Below, one piece after another: positions 22,235 to 31,933 of a stretch of DNA of 64,000 nucleotides. The position numbers and the translations under genes were made by a program. The notes under the pieces were generated by a model. That model saw only the letters and a program-made list of their open reading frames with translations, did not search any database and was not told the origin of the DNA. Within the stretch, counting starts at the first letter, position 1. Each line of letters begins with the position of its first letter. Origin of the DNA: Vandiemenella viatica (Eukaryota; Arthropoda; Insecta; Orthoptera; Morabidae); the NCBI GenBank assembly GCA_031002005.1, contig CM061921.1, positions 123,224,597 through 123,288,596 on the forward strand, written 5' to 3'.

Positions 22235-22982
22235 GGGTGACCCCTTTACAGTCACCCAATCGATATGCATGATTTTTATTTTTTTGTATTGTTATTATTC
22301 ATGTCTGTCTGGCCAATATACAGCCAGCAAGACATGTAGTGTTTTTTATCCTCTTTTGAACCTGTTTGGCCCCTTTACAGCCTTACAGGTATTGTACGGT
22401 TTTAACTCATTGTGGTCGCTTTAAAGCCACGTTTGATTTTATTACTTATTTTATTTGCTGTCTGTATGGCCGACCCCTTTACAGTCGACCATGCAGACAG
22501 TATTTTAGTACTTTCTTAATCCACAGAGGTAGCTAGTAATAGGGCGCTAATGACCCCACTATCGATGCACCCTCAAGGAACTAGCCAGCGAGTTTCCTTT
22601 ATCATTTAACCTGGTTGGCCTTTTTACAGTGAACCAGTTATTTTTGCCTTTAATTTTTTATGACCATTTTGCAGCGATCGTTTTAGTACCCTTTTTAGCT
22701 GTCTGTATGTCCGACCTCTTTGTGGCCGGCGATGCAGTTGGCATTTCTTCCAGTATTTTAGTCTTGTTTTTTTTTTTTTTTTTTTTTTTTCCCCGTCTGT
22801 GTGGCTGACCCCTTTACAGTCAGCCATGCGGGCGGTATTTCTGTTGCTGTTTTAATATTTTAGTTTGCTTTACCTTATGCGTGGCCGACGAAGTCAGAAT
22901 CGGCTACGAAAATGATATTAAATCACGCTGTTAAACCAAGTTTTAGTTAGGGCGCTAATAACCTAGATGTTGACGCGCCCTA
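22235..22982 (+). repeat. 3'-UTR array of stem-loops sharing a 9-base loop
   Basis: Stem-loops with loop CCCTTTACA or a close variant: 22235-22257, 22361-22389, 22412-22430 (loop CGCTTTAAA), 22458-22500, 22611-22637 (loop CTTTTTACA), 22698-22742 (loop CTCTTTGTG) and 22793-22835. A weak one lies at about 22660-22678. The stems differ in sequence but stay paired: GGGTGAC/GTCACCC in the first, CTGTCTGTATGGCCGAC with GTCGACCATGCAGACAG in the fourth, and 17 pairs including four G-U at 22793. A hairpin with another loop lies at 22880-22908. An AGGGCGCTAATRACC hairpin occurs twice, at 22541-22573 and at the very 3' end (22949-22981). Binding by Gag or a helper RT is inference. Confidence 0.8.
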
Positions 22983-23006
22983 AAGCCCTAACAACAACAA
23001 CAACAA

Positions 23007-23018
23007 CGGTATATTCGT
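23007..23018 (+). repeat. Target-site duplication, right copy
   Basis: CGGTATATTCGT, identical to 20356-20367. The Tc1 fragment interrupted by the insertion resumes immediately after it. Confidence 0.9.
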
Positions 23019-23513
23019 GTCGACTTCACACCATGTCACGTCCAGCTTTCTGTGCACGTGAGGATGCTCCTGTAGTATCATTCATTTCCACCTAGTAGTT
23101 AATATGTAATGTAACTTCATCTATCTCGTCCTTAAGTTTTGCACACCAGTATACTATATTACTGTTGTTCTCAGTTTCTGCTGTTAATCTTCATCTGAAA
23201 GAGCAGTTAGACCTAGCAGTTTAGGTGTCCTTTGTATTAGTTAGATAACTGGCTTCATCCTTAAGTCCTGGAATATGGGACCGCAAACCAAACCTTGCGG
23301 GAATCCTTTAGTCAGGTTTTTCGTAATGACGAGTTCTGGCATATCAAGGAAGCAGTTTTAAATCTGTAATGGTTCCTGAAATTATAGAATAATATTCTTG
23401 GACAACCATCAACCCTCAGTCGTGCAGACTTCGCGGCCCACCATGCATTGTTAATTGTCCGAAATCTATAAGGACAGGGATTCATTCCCTTGATTTCCAG
23501 GTTGTTTTGCAGC
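23019..23513. other. No recognised gene
   Basis: The first part is probably the upstream sequence of the Tc1 fragment at 20095-20355, displaced by the insertion. Beyond about 23100 I recognise nothing. The last ten bases are the left duplication of the next SINE. Confidence 0.4.
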
Positions 23514-23762
23514 ACCGAGCGTTGTGGTGTAACGGTTAGCGTTCTGGCCTCGCATTCGGGAGGACGGCGGTTCGAATCCCCGTTTGGGAATCCAGATTTT
23601 GGTTTTGCATGGTTTACCCAAATCACTCCAGGTGAATACCGGTATGCTTGCTTCAATAGGCCATGGCCGAATTCCTTCCCATTCCTTGCCCCCCCTCCCT
23701 CCCAATCCTTTCCCGTCTCTAAAGATCTCGCTGTTAAGAGACGTTAAGCAGTTAAAAAAAGG
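23514..23762 (+). mobile_element. tRNA-derived SINE (family A), full length
   Basis: Head ACCGAGCGTTGTGGTGTAAC, box B GGTTCGAATCC, then the family body (CTCCAGGTGAATACCGG, GGCCATGGCCGAATTCC) and an A-rich tail. Target duplication GTTTTGCAGC (23504-23513) and GTTTTGTAGC (23763-23772), one mismatch. Confidence 0.9.
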
Positions 23763-23772
23763 GTTTTGTAGC

Positions 23773-24480
23773 TTCTTGCACAAGATACTCTCTTGAAATT
23801 TGCCAAGACGGCCGGTAGGATTTGGGCAGAAAAGGATCCTTATTGTCTCCTTTCTTTAGAATTACCACCTCACTGTTTTTCTATATTGCTGGAACTCTAC
23901 CCTGATATAGGCATTCGTTCAGGGGTCTGCACAGGATGGGGGATAATTAAGGAAATAATTTGAAGGGGGCATTACAATGCAACCGAACAGTTAAGCCAGT
24001 ACGGAAATTGCATAAAATCCTGGGCCGCGTAGTTATGAAAAACTACTGAAAATCGTTACAAATGTCTGTAACATATACTGATGGATTGGCATATTGTAGA
24101 GCCACAGATTAACTGGATAGACGCAGCAGCATGCGCTTTTTCAGTAGACTGCGGTCAGTTGCGATAATTCGAATCGACGTACAAAAACTGAATGTCTTGT
24201 CATCCCATCTTCATGTTGCAGGAAATTACGGTTTGGAGCCACGTCTCCTTTTCAGACTCCCGTCAGGCAACCTCGTAGTTTGCCAAAGTCTCCTTACTGT
24301 TCTACTAGCGCAGTCATAGATATTTGCTGCCCTTTTCGTTTAATGGTTAGTGTTCGATGTAGTGATTGCCTTTCTAAATGTAGTTCAGGTATCTTCAAAG
24401 GGTTATTTCTACACGGTTGGTTTGTCGTATTGTTGGCTATTGCTATCCTCTGTCTTGTTGGATGATAGTTGGTTTGAGTT
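23773..24480. other. No recognised gene
   Basis: Mixed composition with no motif recognised. Several short overlapping frames look like chance. Confidence 0.4.
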
Positions 24481-24489
24481 TTTTATGCG

Positions 24490-25480
24490 AATAAATGGCG
24501 AGTGTCGTAACAGTGCTATTTTGAAGACTAGGCCGAAGTTGGGGGAGAACTCTTTAATTGGAGATGAAAGCTGGTTCATGAGCTGCGTGAGAAACTACAT
24601 GAGGGAATTGAGCTTGGCGTACAGTTAGGAATCGCGGGTGCACCTGAATTTATCGTATGTGCCGTTGCTGGTACTAATGTCTCGGTTGGAGACTATAGGG
24701 AGACCTTAGGTGCATAGAGACGCTCTGTTTTCTTGGCATTCCGTTGACGTTGTTCAGTTCTCTGATCAGCCAGGTGCTGAGTAATTGATTAATGGGGATC
24801 CCTGCTGATTTAATGGTTTGTTGTGGTCTGCATATTGAGCCCGCACCTTATTGACGTATTCCCATTTTGATGCTTTAAATTCCATGAGTGACAGCCTCCG
24901 TAAGAAGCACCTTCCCGGATCAGCAGTTGCAGCAGGTAGCCTCTTGGCGTTGATGCTGGCAGTCCGCAACTTGATGGCTATCTTCGCATCGAAAGTACCT
25001 TAATATATCAGTCCACCTTTAAACATAGTGCTAGAACTTCTGGTAGTTGTGACACTGTACCAGTTTGGGTGGTCGCTTTACTGTAGCCTTCCGCGTAGAG
25101 GATGTGGTCGTATCTTTACGTGGATTGGTAGCTTGATCCAGTAGTTGATGCCCTCATCCTGAAGTGTCTAGTTTACAACCGCAAAGTCGATTGGTCAGGA
25201 CAAGATGATCTTCAAGCCTTCGTGGTCTGGCCAGCTGAACATGGACAGCTATGAGAATGATGAATGGGCGACGACGGAGTTATTAGTGCTGAAGAGGAAA
25301 CCTATATTGAAGTGACGTGGCTGTTTGACGACTTCCGCTTTTGTAGGAGTTTGCCGACTGTCTTGGACTGCGCTCCTTGGGACTTGCAGCGTACTTGGGC
25401 CTGTTCGCTGGTAGCTGTTGACGGTGTTTTCCTGAACTATACAACATAACTCGTCCAGTGAGGTCTTCAAGTCTTGCTAC
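24490..25480 (-). other. Decayed coding-like block, unrecognised
   Basis: Composition is more even than its AT-rich neighbours. Minus-strand frames at 24766-24969 (with RLPAATADPGRCFLRRLSLM) and 25249-25470 (with ELCCIVQENTVNSYQRTGP) look like eroded protein sequence. I cannot assign either to a known transposon protein, and the frames are not continuous. A transposon relic is the likeliest explanation. Confidence 0.3.
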
Positions 25481-25519
25481 AATGCCAGCTGCAATATCTG
25501 ATGGCTAAAATGATTTTCT

Positions 25520-26115
25520 GTACTCACTCACCAATACAAAGCGATTCGCGAGAAATGGTAAATATTTAAGGAGGTGGTAGAATGGATAATATTGAGTAAA
25601 AAGGTTCGTGTAAACATGTGTCCGATTAGGAGATGGAATGTTATGCAAAAAAATAAACCTCAGAAAATGACCAAGAGCACACATATAACTTATTGAAGTA
25701 CTATATTCATGCAAAAACACACGCATATTTTACAAAAGTTTAAATTAAATGCTCGCATCGTCTCAAATACATTACCTTTTTTTCTTAGATGCGCTGCATC
25801 TGGACTGTACGAGTTGACTTAAAGCATCAATAAAGTGCTTCAGTTTGTGTATTGAAGTCGATGGTTCGATTTTAGAACATCTAATTTAAACTGTAGTTAA
25901 ATATGCTTGTGTTTTTCCATGAATAAAGTACTTCAACAAGTTATTTGTGTGCTCTTGATCATTTTCTGAGGTTTATTTTATGCATAAAATTCCAGTACCT
26001 GTATCTCCAAAATGAATGGAAATCAGACACATGTCTACCAGAACTATTATACTCAATATTGTTTACACTACCCCTCCTGCAATTTTTACAATTTCTGCTG
26101 AATCATCGTGCATAG
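25520..26115. repeat. Large inverted duplication (~200-bp arms)
   Basis: The left arm (about 25520-25740) and right arm (about 25890-26115) are reverse complements along most of their length. The best-kept part is 25650-25735 against 25895-25990, which share AATAAACCTCAGAAAATGA, AAGAGCACAC and GAAGTACT. The identity weakens outward and includes several indels. The arms are separated by about 150 unrelated bases. No terminal motif or target duplication was found. Confidence 0.8.
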
Positions 26116-26119
26116 TCAT

Positions 26120-27149
26120 GTGAGGTTCTGGTATCTGTCTCACGTTGCCGCAAGATTTTTATAAAATAACTTCACTAACTCAGCTTAAAACGAACAATTC
26201 ATTTAGCGATCGACATGTTCTTCTTGCCATCTAAATAATTTTACAACTCTCGGCGCCGGCCAACGCTTTTAGCAAAGATAACTTGTGATTCAAGCCCATC
26301 GGTTTCCAGCACGAAATATTGCCATTAGGTAAAATCGCCTCACACTGTAAGAAACGATACCCATAACATTGTATTATTTTTTTTTTAAATCACATGCATA
26401 GATGTTAAATTCTTGTCAATCTAACTTTTTTAAATCAGGATGATTCCGTGCTGTGAGTCTGGGGTGAATACATTCAACACTTTAGATTCTACGATACAAG
26501 GCCATTTAACTGCGCGCTGTCTGAAACCATAAGGTGACACGTGTATCTATTGCAGCTGCTGTTCAATTAAATGTCCTGTCGTTGATGCAAGTTGGAGAAA
26601 GCCATTCCAAATATAAAATTTCAGAGTTATTGGCCTTTACAACGTTCAAAACTGGTTTACTCAGACTTAGTATCGATATACATATTTCTTTTTGTTTCAG
26701 TTATTTGACTACCTATGAAGTTCATAGGAATAATTTTTAAAAAAATCGTCTTAAGAAAAACAAAATGTGTATGCTTAACCAGGGCCTATGGCATATCTTA
26801 GTCACTCAAAAATGAAAAATATAATTGTTACGTTTATCAGGGGAAGGGGGTGGGTTAACGTGATTGTGATGAGGTGAGTTGTGGCTGGATGAACACGCAT
26901 GGAGTGATCGGATGTAGTGCGCGACCGATGTTACACGCCAGAGCTATCGTGGTGTTTCAGGGACTGTTTCTTTCCTCCGATGTTACTGTCGGTCACTATA
27001 GTGTCGTGTCCTTCCCACATTTTACGTAAAACCACTTGAGGTGTCTGAGCAAACACCTTGCGAGAAATTGGCACTGGTTAATTCAATACTTGAGGAAATG
27101 TTAAAACAGAATGTAGAAACAGATAATAAGTGCTGCTGTGTGATTGCAG
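26120..27149. other. No recognised gene; probable intron
   Basis: AT-rich sequence leading into the exon at 27150. The last bases (TGCTGCTGTGTGATTGCAG) read as a splice acceptor. An open reading from 27041 runs into the exon in frame, so upstream extension of the exon cannot be excluded. Confidence 0.4.
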
Positions 27150-27272
27150 GTCCCAATGTGAAGACTGCGGTGGCAATCTTGAACTGCCTGCTGGCGCGGC
27201 AGCTGTGCTTCGAGGATTCCTCGTGCGCAGCCATCCTGGAGATCATCCCACGCGTATGCGGCCCCGAGCAAG
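27150..27272 (+). CDS. Probable host exon, GDNF-receptor-like domain
   Basis: A 123-nt stretch with markedly higher GC, bounded by a splice acceptor (GATTGCAG before 27150) and a donor (CAAG then GTAGGT at 27273). Both introns would be phase 1, so the exon is symmetric. It encodes PNVKTAVAILNCLLARQLC and continues to IIPRVCGPEQ. Cysteine spacing C-x6-C-x5-C-x10-C, with Ala and Asp in CxxAxxxCxxDxxC, matches the repeat of GDNF-family receptors. The insect relative (Gfrl) is a membrane or GPI-linked neuronal receptor. The rest of the gene lies outside the window or in exons I did not find. The splice sites are well supported; the family assignment is tentative. Confidence 0.55.
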
Positions 27273-27999
27273 GTAGGTCAAGTATATATGATGCTTGCGT
27301 TTATTGTAGGCCATTTATTACATAGTTGCTTGTTAAAGTATTAATTATTATTTATAATAAATACGATAGTACAATTATTGTTGGTTATTATTTATTTCAC
27401 GGACTCGTTTAGCCTCTCGTCGATGTATCTTCAGAGTAAACTCTTTTTCTGTAATATATGATTATTTTTAACTTTTGAACATTTTTTTTACATATAACGG
27501 ATTATTATCTTATAAAAGAAGCATAATGTCGCTTGAATTACCATGAGGAAAATTTTGTTTACATAGGAATAAGAAGATATGATTTAAATTGTAACTTACA
27601 TATACATTTCGTTTTGAGGTACGGTTGTTGGTCGCCTGTGCCCTCAATCAGCATACTGTTTCCAATATCGCACTTAATTACACAATTAGGGAATAGTTGG
27701 GGCTCGTGGGGCTCGTGACTCCTCTGGTAGTTGATTCTGAAGCACAGTTTTTCAAGCACGTCAATGTCAGACTTCAGTTTTCGTGTGTGCGTTGCTGCTG
27801 TTCAGCTTTTTTTTTTTTTTTTTTCCCGGCGGTGCTGTGTCAGATGTGATATGAGTGGAGAGTTTGAATTTTGTAATTGCATTTGTGTGTGTGTGTGTTA
27901 TACTTTGTTTTTTTTCCAAAATTTGTATGTTTGGTGGACGTTTCCAGGTGTATATCCTTCGTGCATGATTCTTAAGTATTGTGTTCTAAACGATAAGTA
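27273..27999. other. Probable intron, no recognised gene
   Basis: Begins with a good splice donor (GTAGGTCAAG). The remainder is AT-rich, with an 18-base T run near 27809 and a short GT repeat near 27883-27898. Confidence 0.4.
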
Positions 28000-28880
28000 T
28001 GTATTTTACACAAAAATCTAACTACCTGCTTCCTCGCTCATTTATTTTTCCCAAAACAAAACTTCCTACAGTATTGCCCTTCTTTTCATTTTCTAACTTC
28101 CGCATTCCAATCACCCATGATTATGCGATTTTCCTCCACTTAACATATTGGATTAATTCTTCAATTTTGTCATACATTTTCACCATTTCTTCATCACCGT
28201 TGGTATATAAAGTTGTATTGACGTCAATAAAAAGCATCATTCTGCACTCGTCAAAATAATCCTATAATTAAACTGTTCACAATAACTAATCCGTTTCCTT
28301 ACTCTTTTGTTGATTATAATTCTTACACCAGTAACTCCATTGACAGCTTGTGCGCTAATTGTTCTTTGCGTCCTTCCACTTAATCTCACTAATCGAAGCT
28401 ACACCTAACTTAAGTCGTTCCAACTTCCTTTTTAAGTTGTCTAATCTACCTGCTCTATTCAGACTTATAGCTTTACACGAGCTGACTCGTGAAATGTTTC
28501 TGTCCATTCTGATGACTCCGCCCTGACCAGTCCCTACCCAGAGATCCGATTGGAGTTTATTTTACCTCCGCAATTTGAGAGGATTACATGGACTAGGGAT
28601 TCATTTAGGTCATTTATGCGGTGACTTCCGGTTGCCTTCTGCATCCCCATACCGTTCATCATTACTGATTCATCCGCCTTCAGGGGCCGTTTCCAATCTC
28701 AAGGGCAAGAGGATGCCCTGGGCCACTCCATGCTCTTCTGCTCTCGTTTAAGGAGGCTATTGGGAAGCAGTGGGTGACTCCTTATACCGGTATTCAGTCG
28801 CCAGAGCCTAATCCGTTCAAACGGGGTGCACTACGTGAAGGAGAGGTTGACATTTGGTTGGAAGAGGCTAATATAGTACT
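28000..28880 (-). pseudogene. LINE endonuclease-region relic
   Basis: On the minus strand 28000-28450 reads as the end of an AP-endonuclease domain. The segment whose plus strand is GCATTCCAATCACCCATGAT (28101-28120) is the reverse complement of an MGDWN-type coding block, and neighbouring sequence resembles the same region of RTE-like insect LINEs. The segment after 28500 (plus-strand TATTTTACCTCCGCAATTTG) recalls UTR sequence common in insect LINE copies. The frames are full of stops. Family assignment is from memory and tentative. Confidence 0.35.
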
Positions 28881-29695
28881 TTAAGAGCTTTGCATAATGC
28901 GTTAAAAACATCTGGAACTAATCTATAAAATGATTGTTTTGACACTCGAAAAAGGTATTGCCGACTAATAATCGAGCCTTCTGTTGCTACAAATCTTGAA
29001 GTTACAGCGTTTTTCAATAACTGAAATCGCCTCCAGAAATTCAGTGTTCACATTATTTATACTTGGCTCAGTTAATGATTTTAAGAACACCTTTGTTACT
29101 CTCGTAAAATTTGTTAACGGTTTCGTCGATGAATTCATATCTCATGTCTTTGATAAGTTTTACACCACACTGTATTTTATTAATATAATATCGTCATCCA
29201 CCGATGCACTTTTCGTTTAAGTTTCTAGTTTACAATGTTATGCATCACAGCGAAAGTAGCAGCTGCTCGTGCACGTGAAACGTCCACGGTGACTTCACGA
29301 AAAACCGTGCCTGGATGGTTTACCGTGCAATCCTGGCTGGGTTGCGTTGCCGTGCGCGCAACCGGCTCTTCACAATAGAAACAGCTCACACGGCAATGCC
29401 TTGAACATGACTCGCTCTGCCGCCACGCATAGTCGATACGCAGCTTAGTGGACCAAGTGTTAGCCGGATTAGCACTTGATTGTATGAGTCAGTTTATGCA
29501 GTCGGTTTTCAGTACGCCAATGATTTTATAAGAATTCCGCGTCCAAATAACAGATATTAAAACATTCCATACTTGATTGATTCAGATGCTCAAGCCAGTC
29601 TAATAAGTTAAGCAGTACTGAAGCCACATATACCCATAAGCAAACAAGAAGCCATCCAGATTAAACGGATTTCATATCAGTTTGTAAGAACTGGT
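28881..29695. other. No recognised gene; possible gypsy 5' region
   Basis: 29250-29480 is CpG-richer than its surroundings and precedes the Ty3/gypsy relic, so it could hold its LTR or leader. I found no second copy downstream to confirm an LTR. Confidence 0.3.
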
Positions 29696-30779
29696 TTAAC
29701 AATATCATTGAAGTTTTCCATAACTCATAATATTTATCTAACACACAAATTTAATATGATTTCTGGAAAAAGAGATATCACGGAAAAATGTTTACTGGAC
29801 CGTGATTTTCTGGTACAGCATGGAGCTGTTATCAATAAAAAAACAAAGCAGTTTACATCAGAAGTCACTTTATATAAATGTTGGGAAGACAGGAAAGAAC
29901 TCAACTAAGGAGAAAACTACACTGGTGAACGCAAGTGTTAGTCAAAGATCTTTCTACAGAGAAAAGAATTTCCATGCCAAAAATTCACATGTTCAAAACC
30001 AGCCAGGTAGGGATCAAAAACTTAGGTCCTGTAGCTAAAAATAAAGATTAGCAGAAATTTACAGAAGCATTCATCATAAAAGACAAATAGACGTCAGTGA
30101 CCAACACAAATCAATTCCAAACTACAGAAAGAAATACCCAAATATATTGCCGTAAAGCACAGTCCATTGTCTGGTTGGAGGAACAATACGAAGGATAAAA
30201 CAGAGCCAAATAAACAATATTGAGATTCGGTGAAATCTTCGAAACCAAAACAAACTGCTAAAGATACAGACGAAAATTTGATCGAACTAGGTCCCAGAGG
30301 GGAAAGAATTTAACGTGTAAAGAATAAAGGTAAGAGAAATATAGATACTATAATAAGTATACAAGAATTATTATCTGGTATCTGTTGTTTAGGTAAAAAA
30401 TGATTAGTGTATCATTTCTATTTTAAACACAAGAGAAGAAGTTGAGTTTTATAATATAACCTTTGAAACCAAGCCATATCATAATCTGTCAGCTAATTCA
30501 ACCGATAGAGCTGGTCAACAGCGAGTTCTTTATGTTGTTAAACAAATGGATCCCTGTACACAACACCAGTTTCCAGCATATCCACGCTCGATCATTGAAA
30601 GTTAGAAGAAGAACAGTCTACTACCGAGCTATGTCTGCTTTATAAACACACTTTGTTTTACTCACTTAGACAGACAACGTTAAAAATTAAATTAAATTAA
30701 AATCAGGGGCTGTAGAAACAGTCAGTAACTCCAGCTCACACAGAACTCCGGAAATCTTAATGCCGATATTAGATGACAA

Positions 30780-31570
30780 GATCAATAACATGGTAGAAAA
30801 GGAAATTCCGATAGCGATTGGAATTTTCCTATTCTGTTTGTTCCTAAGAAGGCCGATGCCAGTGGCAAACAGAAATACAGGGTAGCAGTGGAGCTTAGAA
30901 ATCTCAGTGAGATTAAGGTGTGGTCCAGTTTTCCCATACCACTAATATTCAAGATCATGGATTCACTAGGTAAGGCCAAATATTTTTCGACCTTCGATCT
31001 AGCGAGAGGGTACCACCAGATTTTGATTAACGAGGAAGATCAACCGATGACAGCTTTCAGCACTAACAAAAGCCATTAACAGTTCGTATTCGTGGAGATG
31101 TACTTATCAAGTACTGCATCTTAAACCCAACCTGATGTTTATTCTAAATTACAGGGAAATTACAAAACCAATGCTTGAACTTCTATAACGAATGGTACCC
31201 CATATCTGATCTCATGGAAAAATTAATTATTTCTCCCATATAATAAATTATAAATTTCAACGAAGAATTCTTAAATACTATAGATGCCAGTGATAAACGT
31301 CTTGGTGCGATATTGTACAAGGCAGAACAAAATTACAGCGTGATTGAACGGGATTTATTAGCTTGCGTGTTGGTAGTCAAACTTTTCAAACAGTACATGT
31401 ATGGAAAACACTTCGAAATCATTATCGATCACAAACCAATATCATGGACATTAAATAGTAAGGATCAATCTTCCAGACTGCTGAAGTTTCGCTCGAAACA
31501 AAGAATTCGACTTTCATCTTATATTCAAACCTGACCATGCGAACCTTAACGCAGATGCTCTTAGTAGGAT
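30780..31570 (+). pseudogene. Gypsy reverse transcriptase and RNase H
   Basis: FVPKKADASGKQKYRVAVEL, then SSFPIPLIFKIMDSLGKAKY and FSTFDLARGYHQI, are RT fingers and first palm motifs (the D of FDLA is kept). After the AFST block the frame is lost, and the segment that should hold the YxDD catalytic loop is absent: the sequence jumps within about 170 bases to RNase H-like YSVIERDLLACVLVVKLFKQ and then IIIDHKPISWTLNS. So the polymerase active site has been deleted. Confidence 0.75.
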
Positions 31571-31667
31571 CAGACAAATTGACATGATTTCGACCACTCC
31601 CAGCTATGACAATGAACCTGTCGAAAATATGGATGTCTTAGAAATTACAGATAGTTTCTCAAAATCT

Positions 31668-31787
31668 CTCCAGGTGAATGGTGGGATGGTGCCTTCAAAA
31701 TATTATGGCTGATTTCCTCCCAGTTTCTTTACCTCTTTAATTTCCCAACTCTAATGACATAGAGGTTTACGAGACATAAAGCCATTA
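31668..31787 (+). mobile_element. SINE (family A), 5' truncated
   Basis: Starts at CTCCAGGTGAATG in the family body and continues through CTAATGACATAGAGG to the CATAAAGCCAT end; the tRNA head is missing. It is flanked by TCAAAATCT (31659-31667) and TCAAAAGCT (31788-31796), a 9-bp target duplication with one mismatch. Confidence 0.75.
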
Positions 31788-31933
31788 TCAAAAGCTATAG
31801 ACACCACAATAACTCCATCACAGATAGTTGAATCACAAATACAGACCAGAGACGACATTGAAAACTTAGCCATTCCTCAACAGTGTGACTCTCCCCTATG
31901 AGGTCATTTCGGCATGAATAGAATAATCTTTAA

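Larger units (their letters stand above)
20368..23006 (+). mobile_element. Gag-only non-LTR retrotransposon, full length
   Basis: A 2639-bp insertion with exact ends: a 12-bp target duplication on both sides, a hairpin-rich 5' UTR (20368-20775), one long open frame for a zinc-knuckle Gag (20776-22227), a hairpin-filled 3' UTR and an (AAC)n tail ending at 23006. The knuckle pattern belongs to ORF1 of LINEs in the I/Jockey/R1 range. There is no endonuclease or reverse transcriptase: only 779 bases follow the Gag stop and they hold no such motif. The full-length 5' end, tail and duplication argue that it moved by target-primed reverse transcription with enzyme supplied by another element. The Drosophila telomeric element HeT-A has the same Gag-only organisation. 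It could instead be an internally deleted copy of a complete LINE. Confidence 0.85.

Noticed and set aside
28000..28880. Continuation of the host gene after the exon at 27150
   Set aside because: The reading is on the opposite strand and resembles LINE endonuclease sequence; no splice acceptor with a matching cysteine-rich exon was seen.
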